A stretch of DNA of 64,000 nt from Litoribrevibacter albus (GTDB taxonomy: Bacteria > Pseudomonadota > Gammaproteobacteria > Pseudomonadales > Litoribrevibacteraceae), in contig NZ_BSNM01000006.1 of NCBI RefSeq assembly GCF_030159995.1, positions 153,775 through 217,774 of the forward strand, in the 5' to 3' direction. Numbering within the stretch: the first letter of the stretch is position 1; each line of letters opens with the position of its first letter. Positions 52,380 through 62,490 of this stretch are shown here, piece by piece. Position numbers and translations under genes: made by a program. The notes beneath the pieces are model-generated. The model saw only the letters and a program-made list of their open reading frames with translations. It did no database searches and was not told the origin of the DNA.

Positions 52380-53138
52380 ATGGCTGATAAGGGAACATCA
52401 CAAGAAAGCATTATTTGGGCAAATTGGCCTGCACCTGATCACGTTAAAGCCTGTGTGAGTACTCGCTATGGAGGCTTTAGCGACGTTCCGTACCAGTCGT
52501 TGAATATGGGCGATCATGTTGGTGATGACCCTTCATGCGTGGTGAAAAACCGGGCGAAATTTCTGCATTTAGCGGGCTTAAAGACGGTGGGCCAATGGCT
52601 GAACCAAGTGCATGGCATTCATGTGGTGGATGCCAGGGACGATGGTAAGGTTCGCGAAGGCGATGCGGTGATGACCGATCAACCAAATCTTCCGTGTGTG
52701 GTAATGACGGCGGATTGTCTTCCGGTTTTCTTTACCGATCAGGCCGGATCTAAAGTGGCTGTAGCGCATGCCGGTTGGCGGGGGTTGGTTTCCGGTGTGC
52801 TGGAGGAAACCATAAGTGCGATGGCATTGGAGCCAGCTTCATTAATGGCTTGGATGGGGCCAGCAATCAGTCGACATTACTTTGAAGTGGGACCGGAAGT
52901 CCGTCGGGAATTTATCGAACATGATTTAGCTGCAGATGCTGCCTTTCAGCCGGATTATATGTCTCGCGGTAAGTATTTTGCTGATTTATACGCGTTGGCA
53001 AAAATGCGATTGAATCATGCGGGTGTCGATGCCGTTTATGGCGGAAACTATTGCACATGGGACGATAACCGCTTTTTCTCCTATCGTAAGGAAGGTACCA
53101 CAGGTCGTATGGCTTCGATGATTTGGATCAATAAATAA
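52380..53138 (+). CDS. pgeF: Purine nucleoside phosphorylase PgeF (YfiH, laccase-domain)
   Basis: This multicopper-like zinc protein was reported both as a purine nucleoside phosphorylase family enzyme and in peptidoglycan editing in E. coli. It has 252 residues. The metal-site motifs are LNQVHG, MTADCLPVFF and HAGWRGLVSG, providing His, Cys and His ligands. STRYGGFSDVPYQSLNMGDHVGD opens the domain. It is co-directional with rluD and upstream of clpB, which has its own heat-shock promoter in the following gap. Confidence 0.92.
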   Translation: MADKGTSQESIIWANWPAPDHVKACVSTRYGGFSDVPYQSLNMGDHVGDDPSCVVKNRAKFLHLAGLKTVGQWLNQVHGIHVVDARDDGKVREGDAVMTDQPNLPCVVMTADCLPVFFTDQAGSKVAVAHAGWRGLVSGVLEETISAMALEPASLMAWMGPAISRHYFEVGPEVRREFIEHDLAADAAFQPDYMSRGKYFADLYALAKMRLNHAGVDAVYGGNYCTWDDNRFFSYRKEGTTGRMASMIWINK

Positions 53139-53159
53139 CCATCTCATTGCGTTTCATCT

Positions 53160-53188
53160 CTTGAAACCGCTCCGAATAGCCCCTATCT
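53160..53188 (+). promoter_or_regulatory. Sigma-32 heat-shock promoter of clpB
   Basis: CTTGAAA (53160-53166), a 13-base spacer and CCCCTATCT (53180-53188) match the RpoH consensus CTTGAAA-N13-CCCCATnT closely. It lies about 80 bases before the clpB start. Confidence 0.85.
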
Positions 53189-53267
53189 ATTTCTCAAGTT
53201 AACAATAAGTCGTCTGCGTCCTATTCGAATGATCTAACGCACTCGACTTGATATGAGGAATTTTTTT

Positions 53268-55841
53268 ATGCGAATCGATCGATTGACCAGTAAGTTGCAG
53301 GTGGCTCTGTCGGATGCCCAGTCACTTGCCATTGGACGAGATCATAATTTTATTGAGCCTGTGCATTTAATGCAGGCGTTGTTGCAAGAGCCGAATAATT
53401 CGTTGGCTCCTGTCATTCAAAAAGCAGGTGGCGATCTGTCTGCACTCAAAGCCGGATTGGAAGAACACCTTCAGCAGTTGCCGACTATTTCGGGCAGTGA
53501 TGGCGATGTCCATATGTCCAATGACATGGGGCGGTTATTGAATCGCGCGGACAAATTAGCTCAGCAAAAACAAGATCAATACATTTCCAGTGAGTTGGTG
53601 CTGTTGGCCGCATTGGAAGACAAAGGCCGTTTGGGTGATGCCCTGAAAAAAGCTGGCTTAACCAAAGATGCGTTGCAAAAAGCCATTGAAGAAGTTCGTG
53701 GAGGTGAATCCGTGCAGAGTCCAGAAGCAGAAGACCAACGTCAGGCGCTTGATAAATATACGGTTGATCTAACGGAGAAGGCCGAAGAAGGGAAATTGGA
53801 TCCTGTTATCGGACGTGATGATGAAATTCGTCGAACCATTCAAGTGCTTCAGCGTCGTCGTAAAAACAACCCCGTTTTGATCGGTGAGCCAGGTGTTGGT
53901 AAGACGGCTATTGTAGAAGGTCTGGCGCAGCGCATCATTAATAATGAAGTGCCGGATGGTTTGAAGAATAAGCGAGTTCTGTCGTTGGATATGGGCGCGT
54001 TGGTGGCCGGTGCAAAGTATCGTGGCGAGTTTGAAGAACGCTTAAAAGCCGTTTTGAATGAATTAGCGAAGCAGGAAGGGCAGATCATTCTCTTCATTGA
54101 TGAGCTACATACCATGGTCGGTGCAGGTAAGAGCGAAGGCTCGATGGATGCCGGCAATATGCTGAAACCGGCATTGGCGCGTGGAGAGCTGCATTGTGTG
54201 GGTGCTACGACGCTGGATGAATATCGTCAGTACATCGAGAAAGATGCTGCACTTGAACGTCGTTTCCAGAAGGTGTTGGTGGATGAACCGACCGAAGAAG
54301 ATACCATTGCCATCCTTCGCGGTTTGAAAGAGCGCTATGAAGTGCATCATGGGGTCGAAATTACGGATTCAGCCATCATTGCCGCATCTAAATTGTCGCA
54401 TCGTTATATTGCTGATCGTCAGTTGCCAGATAAAGCCATTGATTTGGTGGATGAGGCGGCGAGCCGTATTCGTATGGAAATTGATTCCAAACCCGAGAAC
54501 CTGGATCGTCTTGAACGCCGTTTGATTCAGCTAAAGATTGAAGCAGAAGCCTTGAAGAAGGAAAGTGATCCTGCGTCTAAAAAGCGTTTGGAAGAGCTGA
54601 TGAATACCATCAACAGTGTTCAGAAAGATTATGCCGATCTTGAAGAGGTGTGGTTAGCAGAGAAGGCCTCTTTGCAGGGTGAGCACCAAGTTAAAGCCGA
54701 TTTGGAAAAAGCTCGAATTGATTTGGAGACGGCACGACGCAATGGCGATCTGACGTTAATGTCTGAATTGCAATACGGCACCATTCCAATGCTTGAAAAA
54801 GAGTTGGAGCGTGCCAGTAAAGCCCAATCCGAAGAGAAAACCTTGTTAAGAAACCGTGTTACCGAAGAAGAGATTGCCGAAGTGATTTCTCGTTGGACGG
54901 GGATTCCTGTAGCCAAAATGCTGGAAGGTGAGCGAGAAAAGTTGCTGCGCATGGAAGACGCGCTTCATGAGCGTTTGGTTGGTCAGGATGAAGCGGTCAT
55001 TGCGGTGGCAAACGCGGTACGTCGTTCCCGGGCCGGACTTTCTGATCCTAACCGTCCAAACGGTTCGTTCCTGTTCTTGGGGCCAACCGGGGTTGGTAAA
55101 ACGGAGCTTTGTAAGTCTTTGGCGGCCTTCTTGTTTGATACCGAAGAGGCCATGGTTCGAATCGATATGTCGGAGTTCATGGAGAAACACTCGGTGGCTC
55201 GTTTGATCGGTGCGCCTCCTGGTTACGTGGGGTATGAAGAAGGTGGTTATCTAACCGAAGCGGTTCGTCATAAACCTTACTCTGTGCTACTGTTGGATGA
55301 AGTTGAGAAGGCGCATCCTGATGTATTTAATGTGTTGCTTCAGGTATTGGAAGATGGCCGCTTGACCGATGGTCAGGGTCGCACCGTAGATTTCCGCAAT
55401 ACAGTGATCGTGATGACCTCGAATTTAGGTTCGGAAGTCGTTCAGGGTCGTACAGATGAAGTGAACTATGAAGAAATGAAGACCTTGGTGATGGATGTTG
55501 TTGGTCAGCACTTCCGTCCTGAGTTCATTAACCGTATTGACGAAACGGTGGTGTTCCATGCCTTGGGTCGTGAACAGATCGCGGGCATTGCCAGTATTCA
55601 GTTGGAACGCTTGTATCAGCGTTTGGCAGAACGGGATATGAAGCTTGAGTTATCAGAACACTTGATGTCGACCATTTGTGAGGCGGGCTTTGATCCTGTG
55701 TACGGTGCGCGTCCTTTGAAACGTGCGATTCAGCGTTACCTTGAAAATCCACTGGCTGAAGCTCTGCTGGGTGGGGAGTTCCTGCCGGGTGAAATGATTC
55801 AGGCTGATATTCAAGACGATAAGGTTGTGTTTTCAAAGTAG
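53268..55841 (+). CDS. clpB: ATP-dependent disaggregase ClpB
   Basis: ClpB is an AAA+ chaperone that works with DnaK to rescue aggregated proteins. It has 857 residues, the same as E. coli. A Clp N-domain is followed by AAA+ module 1 with [14 protein letters not shown], a coiled-coil middle domain (about 410-520), and AAA+ module 2 with [14 protein letters not shown]. The start ATG 53268 is supported by TGAGGA eight bases upstream and by homology ([11 protein letters not shown]). An ATG at 53253 is inside the ribosome-site region. It is driven by a sigma-32 promoter and has a terminator at 55887. Confidence 0.98.
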   Translation: MRIDRLTSKLQVALSDAQSLAIGRDHNFIEPVHLMQALLQEPNNSLAPVIQKAGGDLSALKAGLEEHLQQLPTISGSDGDVHMSNDMGRLLNRADKLAQQKQDQYISSELVLLAALEDKGRLGDALKKAGLTKDALQKAIEEVRGGESVQSPEAEDQRQALDKYTVDLTEKAEEGKLDPVIGRDDEIRRTIQVLQRRRKNNPVLIGEPGVGKTAIVEGLAQRIINNEVPDGLKNKRVLSLDMGALVAGAKYRGEFEERLKAVLNELAKQEGQIILFIDELHTMVGAGKSEGSMDAGNMLKPALARGELHCVGATTLDEYRQYIEKDAALERRFQKVLVDEPTEEDTIAILRGLKERYEVHHGVEITDSAIIAASKLSHRYIADRQLPDKAIDLVDEAASRIRMEIDSKPENLDRLERRLIQLKIEAEALKKESDPASKKRLEELMNTINSVQKDYADLEEVWLAEKASLQGEHQVKADLEKARIDLETARRNGDLTLMSELQYGTIPMLEKELERASKAQSEEKTLLRNRVTEEEIAEVISRWTGIPVAKMLEGEREKLLRMEDALHERLVGQDEAVIAVANAVRRSRAGLSDPNRPNGSFLFLGPTGVGKTELCKSLAAFLFDTEEAMVRIDMSEFMEKHSVARLIGAPPGYVGYEEGGYLTEAVRHKPYSVLLLDEVEKAHPDVFNVLLQVLEDGRLTDGQGRTVDFRNTVIVMTSNLGSEVVQGRTDEVNYEEMKTLVMDVVGQHFRPEFINRIDETVVFHALGREQIAGIASIQLERLYQRLAERDMKLELSEHLMSTICEAGFDPVYGARPLKRAIQRYLENPLAEALLGGEFLPGEMIQADIQDDKVVFSK

Positions 55842-55886
55842 CGTTCTAAAGCTAATGTTTTTATAAAGCGGACGCATGCAGCAAAT

Positions 55887-55922
55887 AAAAAGGCCAGACT
55901 GATGATTCAGTCTGGCCTTTTT
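55887..55922 (+). terminator. Intrinsic terminator after clpB
   Basis: A 16-bp perfect stem, with arms beginning AAAAAGGCCAGACTGA and a TGAT loop, is flanked by A and T runs. It also suits the convergent hydrolase gene. Confidence 0.92.
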
Positions 55923-55971
55923 ATTGTGTTATATCGAACTTGTTTAGGTTGTTGCTTGATTGAGCGGTTAA

Positions 55972-57021
55972 TTACGCTGCTGGTGCAACGTCAACTTCTT
56001 CTACCGCTTCCTCTTTTGTTGCCGTTTTAACCGTTTCCTTGTTTTCTTCTTTCAGGAATTTAATGGCGTCTTTAACCGTCTGCTCAGGGGTTTCTTCCAT
56101 CGGAACATGACCTACACCCGGATAGACAATGGTTTGGGTGTTGGCGATGTCTCGTTCCCAGTTAGGAATTTGGCTGGTAGGTACCCACTTATCGGCTTCA
56201 CCCCACATCAACAGCGTTGGTGCTGTAATCTGGTTGAAAGGAAACGCTTCTTTACCTGGTTTGCTCTTTTCGTAAATCAGTTTGAGAATTTCAGCGTAGG
56301 ACTCCCGGTTTCCTTTTCTCATACTTAACTGCACATAACGCTTCATGTGTTCGGGCTTGATGCGCTTTTTATCACCATACACTTCTTCTACGTTCATGCT
56401 GACCATCAAAGGTGGTACTACTTTTTTCGAAAGGTGCCAGATGCCTGGTAGGTTCGCCATGGTAATTACCCAAGGCACGTCTTGTGGATAAGCGATGGGG
56501 TCTAGCAAAATCAATTTTGAAACACGATCAGGGTATGTGGCTGCATAATGGGCGCTCATGTAACCGCCAAGGGAGTTTCCGGCTAGCGCAAATTTATCCA
56601 GTTCAAGCATATGAGAAAAACTGTTCAGGAAGGTAATGAACTCATCTTTGTCGTATTCCATGTCTTCGTTCAGTGGACCGGTTAAGCCGAAGCCTGGTAG
56701 ATCCATGCGGATGACTCGATAGTTCTTTTCCAGTTCTTTGGCCCAGTCATCCCAGGTATGCAGTGATGACATAATGCCGTGTAAGAGAATGATGGGTTCG
56801 CCTTCACCTTTGTCTTTATAGTGAACACGCAATCCTTTATAGGCGTACCACTGAGAATCTTCATCAGTGTAGGCTTTTTCAATGTCTTCCTGGCTGATGG
56901 TTGCAAGGCCCATGGCATGAATGCCGGAAGGACTGGCTTTCATTGCTGAACCAAAGCTTGAGCAACCTGTAACTGTGATTATGGCAAGAAGGACTAGTGC
57001 TATTCGTATTTGTCTGATCAT
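55972..57021 (-). CDS. Lipoprotein alpha/beta hydrolase
   Basis: The protein has 349 residues from MIRQIRIALVLLAIITVTGC. A type II signal peptide ends at the lipobox VTGC, then a full alpha/beta hydrolase fold. HG of LLHGIMSSLHTWDDW is the oxyanion region, GNSLGG contains the nucleophile Ser, WGEADKWVP the acid, and GVGHVPMEE the His. The C-terminus is a Lys/Glu/Ala/Val-rich tail (last about 35 residues). The start ATG 57021 has AGGAG eight bases upstream; a longer reading exists without support. It is probably a membrane-anchored esterase or lipase. Ser after the lipidated Cys suggests outer-membrane sorting. The substrate is unknown. Confidence 0.8.
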   Translation of the reverse strand: MIRQIRIALVLLAIITVTGCSSFGSAMKASPSGIHAMGLATISQEDIEKAYTDEDSQWYAYKGLRVHYKDKGEGEPIILLHGIMSSLHTWDDWAKELEKNYRVIRMDLPGFGLTGPLNEDMEYDKDEFITFLNSFSHMLELDKFALAGNSLGGYMSAHYAATYPDRVSKLILLDPIAYPQDVPWVITMANLPGIWHLSKKVVPPLMVSMNVEEVYGDKKRIKPEHMKRYVQLSMRKGNRESYAEILKLIYEKSKPGKEAFPFNQITAPTLLMWGEADKWVPTSQIPNWERDIANTQTIVYPGVGHVPMEETPEQTVKDAIKFLKEENKETVKTATKEEAVEEVDVAPAA

Positions 57022-57195
57022 GGCTATGGCTCCTATTTCGCAGCCTGTTATTCTTGTTATGCGTAAAATAATAACGAATTTTGTGATTACTCCGTTAGCC
57101 ATAAATTGGCTAACGGTGCACATTTCTGAGAAGAGAGGGTAGTGATTTGAGTTTTAAACTCAAGTGGGAGGCACTGAAGGCCAGAATTCTGTCGT

Positions 57196-57633
57196 CTATT
57201 TGCAATTCTCGGCCATTTTTTTCTTAAGATCCGAGATTTGTTGTTGTCGTTGCTCTTCGGTGAGCATCACCACGGAGCCATCTTTATTACGTTGCTTGAT
57301 CTGGTTTTTAGAAACCATTAGGTCATGACGCTTTTTGATGTCGTTACAATACTTGGCCATTTCTTCAGCGTCGTAGGCGACTGTTCCCTCGCCAGCGGCT
57401 TCTGGGTTTTGTTTTTCAGATTTTTGTGATGGGGCCATTCTTGAGTTCGGGCCAGACGCTTTCCCTGAGGTATGAATGGTGGTCGAATCGTGTTTTCCTG
57501 AGGGTTGGCTTCCGTAATGTGTAGTGCCATTTTCATCTACCCACTTGTAGAAAGTGTCTGCGACAGAAAATGATGTCAGTGCAGTAAGGCCACTAATTAT
57601 GAGAGCGAATTTGAGTTGTTTTAGTGATTTCAT
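57196..57633 (-). CDS. DUF4124-domain exported protein
   Basis: The protein has 145 residues. A signal peptide (about 1-25, ending SFSVA) is followed by the DUF4124 motif FYKWVDENGTTHYGSQPSG, a short beta-hairpin found in many exported proteins. A low-complexity Ser/Lys/Gln linker follows, then a helical C-terminus with DIKKRHDLMVSKNQIKQRN and two Cys (91, 144 by count) that could form a disulfide. In pseudomonads a similar gene lies next to ilvI. Its function is unknown. Confidence 0.8.
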   Translation of the reverse strand: MKSLKQLKFALIISGLTALTSFSVADTFYKWVDENGTTHYGSQPSGKHDSTTIHTSGKASGPNSRMAPSQKSEKQNPEAAGEGTVAYDAEEMAKYCNDIKKRHDLMVSKNQIKQRNKDGSVVMLTEEQRQQQISDLKKKMAENCK

Positions 57634-58046
57634 GATCTTTTCTCAGAAAAATTTAAGTACTGAATAAGTGTAACCTAAAAAAAATCTCTTATAAGTCAAG
57701 AGAGATACTTTCTTCTATTGACTTTAATACGAGTGATGTCAGAATATCCAGCTCTAAAATGAGTCTAGATAATCGGGCAACCCCTGAATCAAACCTCATC
57801 TGGTGCATAAGCAAGTAGCCGCATGGCTTATGTGACCTGTCTCCAATCCTGTTTTTGGTCAACCACTAGAAACTTAGGATACAACGCCAAAAAAGCGTTA
57901 CCGGAGCAACATGACTATGGCCGAACCTGCTATTTTACGTTGCTTTGATAATGTGGTGCATCACTATGAATCTGCTGCTGGCGTTAGCGGCGATTATGTA
58001 AATAATACGTGTGAATTTACACAATTCTTTTTTAGAGGACTCAAAG
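57634..58046 (+). promoter_or_regulatory. Leader/regulatory region of ilvBHC
   Basis: This 413-bp gap lies between the divergent DUF4124 and ilvB genes. A possible promoter has TTGACT (57718-57723), 17 bases, then AGAATA (57741-57746), giving a leader of about 290 bases. It contains CATAAGC (57806-57812) / GCTTATG (57826-57832), AACGC (57883-57887) / GCGTT (57895-57899), and, right before the ilvB ribosome site, GAATT-TACAC-AATTC followed by six T (58013-58033), which looks like a weak attenuator. A short open frame (57911-58090) overlaps it. Confidence 0.4.
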
Positions 58047-58090
58047 GTGGAATTACTTTCCGGCGGAGATATGCTTATTCGTGCTCTTAG
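57911..58090 (+). CDS. Possible 59-codon upstream open frame before ilvB
   Basis: ATG 57911 has GGAG six bases upstream (57902-57905), and the frame runs 59 codons to TAG 58088-58090, overlapping the first part of ilvB in another frame. The peptide has some Val, Ile and Leu codons but no run of them, so it is not a classic attenuation leader. It has no recognised homologue. It could be a translated regulator or chance. Confidence 0.25.
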   Translation: MTMAEPAILRCFDNVVHHYESAAGVSGDYVNNTCEFTQFFFRGLKGGITFRRRYAYSCS

Positions 58091-59765
58091 AGACGAAGGC
58101 GTAGAGTATATTTATGGTTATCCGGGCGGTGCAGCCCTGCATATTTATGATGCTTTGTATCGCCAGTCCGATGTGAAGCACGTGCTCGTCCGTCATGAGC
58201 AAGCTGCAACACATATGGCTGACGGTTATGCGCGAGCTTCCGGTAAAGCGGGTGTTGTTCTTGTGACCTCTGGTCCTGGTGCGACGAATACAGTAACGGG
58301 CATCGCAACGGCCTATATGGATTCAATTCCAATGGTTGTGTTGACAGCCCAGGTTCCTACGCATTTGATTGGTGAAGATGCGTTCCAGGAAACAGATATG
58401 ATTGGTGTTTCTCGCCCAATCGTAAAACACAGCATGTCTGTAAAAACTCCGGAAGAAATTCCTGAGGTTGTTAAGAAAGCATTCTATATCGCTCAATCTG
58501 GCCGTCCAGGCCCGGTGGTTGTTGATATTCCTAAGAATATGACATTGCCGAATGAACGATACGAGTACAGTTACCCAAGCAAAGTCAAACTTCGTTCTTA
58601 TAACCCTGCCATGAAAGGTCATACCGGTCAGATTAAGAAAGCCGTTGATATGATCTTTGAAGCCAAGCGCCCGGTTATTTATGCCGGTGGTGGTGTTATT
58701 TTGGGTAAAGCCAGCCCACAGTTAACTGAACTGGCAAAATTGTTAGATGTTCCTGTAACTAATACCTTGATGGGCTTAGGTTCGTACCCGGCAACCGATC
58801 GTCAATACGTAGGCATGCTGGGTATGCATGGTACGTATGAAGCGAATATGACAATGCATCACAGTGATTTGATCATTGCTATCGGTGCTCGCTTCGATGA
58901 CCGTGTAACCAATAACACGACCAAGTTCTGTCCAAACGCTAAGATCGTTCATGTGGATATTGATCCGGCATCCATCTCAAAAACCATCGATGCTCACGTG
59001 CCGATTGTAGGTCCAGTAGATCAAGTATTGGATGAAATGCTTGATTTGGTTAAGGCGTCTAAGAAAGTTATTGAGAAAGAAGCCTTGGCAAGCTGGTGGC
59101 GCCAGGTTGATGAGTGGAAAGCTTATCATGGTATGCGTTATAGCACTGAAAGTGAGTTCATTAAGCCACAGCAAGCCGTTGAGATGCTTTACAAAGTGAC
59201 TAATGGTGATGCGTATGTGACCTCGGATGTAGGTCAACACCAGATGTTTGCGGCTCAATACTACAAGTTTGATAAGCCAAACCGTTGGATTAACTCCGGT
59301 GGTTTGGGAACGATGGGCTTTGGTCTACCTGCTGCGATGGGGATCAAGCTGAACTATCCAGACAATGACGTAGTATGTGTTACTGGTGAAGGTAGCTTCC
59401 AGATGAACATCCAGGAGCTTTCAACCTGTAAACAATATAACTTGCCTGTGAAAATTTTGAACCTGAACAACCAGGCGTTGGGCATGGTTAAACAGTGGCA
59501 GGATTTGAACTACGAGGCGCGTCACGCTCATTCATACATGGAGTCTTTGCCTGACTTCCAGAAGTTGATTGAAGCATATGGGCACGTTGCAATGCGTGTT
59601 GAAAAACTGAGTGACCTTGAGGCCGCAATGACAGAAGCCTTTGCGTTGAAAGATCGCTTAGTGTTTATGGATGTAATGGTTGATCCGACCGAACACGTGT
59701 ACCCAATGCAGGTACCGACAGGATCAATGAGAGATATGATGTTGAGTAAGACGGAGCGTACCTAA
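58047..59765 (+). CDS. ilvB: Acetolactate synthase large subunit
   Basis: This ThDP, FAD and Mg enzyme condenses pyruvate with pyruvate or 2-oxobutyrate in branched-chain amino acid synthesis. It has 572 residues. The catalytic Glu is in [17 protein letters not shown], the ThDP motif starts [30 protein letters not shown], and GFGLPAAMG lies before it. The start is GTG 58047, supported by AGAGGA seven bases upstream and by homology ([10 protein letters not shown]). A GTG at 58011 would add 12 residues and cross the T-rich hairpin. ilvH follows with a one-base overlap. It is an IlvI-like form; the symbol could be ilvI. Confidence 0.95.
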   Translation: MELLSGGDMLIRALRDEGVEYIYGYPGGAALHIYDALYRQSDVKHVLVRHEQAATHMADGYARASGKAGVVLVTSGPGATNTVTGIATAYMDSIPMVVLTAQVPTHLIGEDAFQETDMIGVSRPIVKHSMSVKTPEEIPEVVKKAFYIAQSGRPGPVVVDIPKNMTLPNERYEYSYPSKVKLRSYNPAMKGHTGQIKKAVDMIFEAKRPVIYAGGGVILGKASPQLTELAKLLDVPVTNTLMGLGSYPATDRQYVGMLGMHGTYEANMTMHHSDLIIAIGARFDDRVTNNTTKFCPNAKIVHVDIDPASISKTIDAHVPIVGPVDQVLDEMLDLVKASKKVIEKEALASWWRQVDEWKAYHGMRYSTESEFIKPQQAVEMLYKVTNGDAYVTSDVGQHQMFAAQYYKFDKPNRWINSGGLGTMGFGLPAAMGIKLNYPDNDVVCVTGEGSFQMNIQELSTCKQYNLPVKILNLNNQALGMVKQWQDLNYEARHAHSYMESLPDFQKLIEAYGHVAMRVEKLSDLEAAMTEAFALKDRLVFMDVMVDPTEHVYPMQVPTGSMRDMMLSKTERT

Positions 59766-60256
59766 TGAGACACATTATTTCAGTATTACTGGAGAATGAG
59801 CCGGGTGCGCTATCTCGTGTTGTTGGTTTGTTTTCTCAAAGAAACTACAACATTGAGACCCTGACAGTAGCACCAACAGAAGATCCGACATTGTCTCGTT
59901 TGACGGTGACCACGATTGGCTCTGATAAGGTTATCGAGCAGATCACTAAGCAGCTAAACAAGCTGGTGGAAGTGGTTAAATTGGTTGATCTTACCGAAGG
60001 TGCTCATGTTGAGCGCGAATTGCTGTTGATCAAAGTACGTGCTTCCGGTGCTCAGCGCGCTGAAATTAAGCGTACAGCGGATGTTTTCCGTGCTCAAATA
60101 ATTGATATGACGCCGTCGGTTTATACCATTCAGGTGGTGGGAACTTCGGATAAGTTGGATGCCTTTATTCAAGCGATTGGTAATGCATCGGTTCTTGAAG
60201 TTGTTCGCTCTGGTGTGTCTGGTATTGCACGTGGCGAAAAAGTACTTGGCCTTTAA
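59765..60256 (+). CDS. ilvH: Acetolactate synthase small (regulatory) subunit
   Basis: This subunit activates IlvB and binds valine. It has 163 residues, with an N-terminal ACT domain ([33 protein letters not shown]) and a C-terminal ACT-like domain. The ATG overlaps the ilvB stop (TAATG), so the two subunits are translationally coupled. It is followed by ilvC after a gap with its own promoter. Confidence 0.96.
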   Translation: MRHIISVLLENEPGALSRVVGLFSQRNYNIETLTVAPTEDPTLSRLTVTTIGSDKVIEQITKQLNKLVEVVKLVDLTEGAHVERELLLIKVRASGAQRAEIKRTADVFRAQIIDMTPSVYTIQVVGTSDKLDAFIQAIGNASVLEVVRSGVSGIARGEKVLGL

Positions 60257-60289
60257 TAAATTCCATTTGGCGTTGTTTTGAGCAGTAGG

Positions 60290-61382
<1,093 letters not shown>

Positions 61383-61402
61383 GTCTTCTTGTAGTAATAA
61401 AG

Positions 61403-61427
61403 AGCGCGGTTTAGACCGCGCTTTTTT
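61403..61427 (+). terminator. Intrinsic terminator after ilvC
   Basis: AGCGCGGT (61403-61410), a TTAG loop and ACCGCGCT (61415-61422) form a perfect 8-bp stem with T after it. Confidence 0.92.
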
Positions 61428-61457
61428 GTGCCTGTAGGGAAATAGCCGTTTCTTTCA

Positions 61458-61486
61458 TTGGCTTGTCATCTAATTTTCCCTAGAAT
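61458..61486 (+). promoter_or_regulatory. Probable promoter of pssA
   Basis: TTGGCT (61458-61463), exactly 17 bases, then TAGAAT (61481-61486) fit sigma-70 and lie 29 bases before the start at 61515. Confidence 0.65.
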
Positions 61487-61514
61487 TATCCTGTTATTTT
61501 TTGGGATTAATATT

Positions 61515-62312
61515 ATGTCTAAAGTGGAAGATCAAAAAGAAACTGAATCGCCAGTTGTGGCAGAAGTGGAAGCTTCTGAAGAGTCATCTCAAGAATCGGT
61601 TAAGAAGGCTCGTCATAAAGGCGTTTATTTATTACCGAACATGTTTACTACGGCTGCATTGTTTTCTGGATTTTATGCCGTTGTTGCATCAATGAACGGT
61701 CACTTTGAAAAAGCTGCAATTGCCATCTTTGTTGCAATGATTCTTGATGGCTTGGATGGACGGGTTGCTCGTTTGACGAATACTCAAAGTGACTTTGGGG
61801 CGCAATACGATAGCTTGTCCGATATGGTGGCGTTTGGTATGGCGCCTGCCTTAGTAGCCTTTACTTGGTCCTTACAGTCTCTGGGGCAAGTGGGTTGGGT
61901 TGCGTCGTTTATCTTTGTTGCTTGTGCTGCACTTCGGTTGGCTAGATTCAACACACAAATTGATGTTGTTGATAAAAAGTATTTCATCGGATTAGCTAGC
62001 CCGGCTGCCGCCGCGATTGTTGCTGGCATGGTTTGGACCTACGCTGAAAGCGGTGTAAATGGAACGGATATTTCTTGGTTTGCTGCTGCTGTTGTGGCAT
62101 TGGCTGGAATCTTGATGGTGAGCAACGTTCGCTACACCAGCTTTAAAGATTTTGATCTTAAGAATAAAGTGCCATTCATTGCGCTTATTTCTATGGTGTT
62201 AATTATTGCTTTGGTTGCGCTGGATCCTGCCCGTGTTTTGTGGGTTGGTTTCATGATCTATGCGGCATCTGGGCCGGTAATGATGGTTTGGGAAAAACGA
62301 AAGGCCTCATAA
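61515..62312 (+). CDS. pssA: CDP-diacylglycerol--serine O-phosphatidyltransferase (subclass II)
   Basis: PssA makes phosphatidylserine in the inner membrane, the substrate of psd in this window. It has 265 residues. An acidic N-terminal stretch (about 1-35) is followed by transmembrane helices and the CDP-alcohol phosphotransferase motif D(x)2DG(x)2AR(x)8G(x)3D(x)3D in DGLDGRVARLTNTQSDFGAQ plus YDSLSD. It is the integral-membrane type, not the PLD-like E. coli type. The start ATG 61515 lies downstream of the mapped promoter; an earlier TTG at 61458 is inside the -35 and is rejected. It is next to ilvC as in pseudomonads. Confidence 0.94.
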   Translation: MSKVEDQKETESPVVAEVEASEESSQESVKKARHKGVYLLPNMFTTAALFSGFYAVVASMNGHFEKAAIAIFVAMILDGLDGRVARLTNTQSDFGAQYDSLSDMVAFGMAPALVAFTWSLQSLGQVGWVASFIFVACAALRLARFNTQIDVVDKKYFIGLASPAAAAIVAGMVWTYAESGVNGTDISWFAAAVVALAGILMVSNVRYTSFKDFDLKNKVPFIALISMVLIIALVALDPARVLWVGFMIYAASGPVMMVWEKRKAS

Positions 62313-62334
62313 ATACGTCATGTATAGAAAGAAA

Positions 62335-62361
62335 AGGCGAGTCATTGACTCGCCTTTTTTG
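62335..62361 (+). terminator. Intrinsic terminator after pssA
   Basis: AAGGCGAGTC and GACTCGCCTT pair around a short ATT loop, with a T-run following. It begins 23 bases after the pssA stop. Confidence 0.92.
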
Positions 62362-62490
62362 TTTGTGGGCGACGAATTCCTGAAATAATCGGAAGGTGTC
62401 CAGAAAGTCCATGAAAGCGTCTTTTAGATTCAAAAGTGAAGTAGAGTATTTGCTCTAGCATTGATTGAAAATAATAAAAATAAGAGATCA

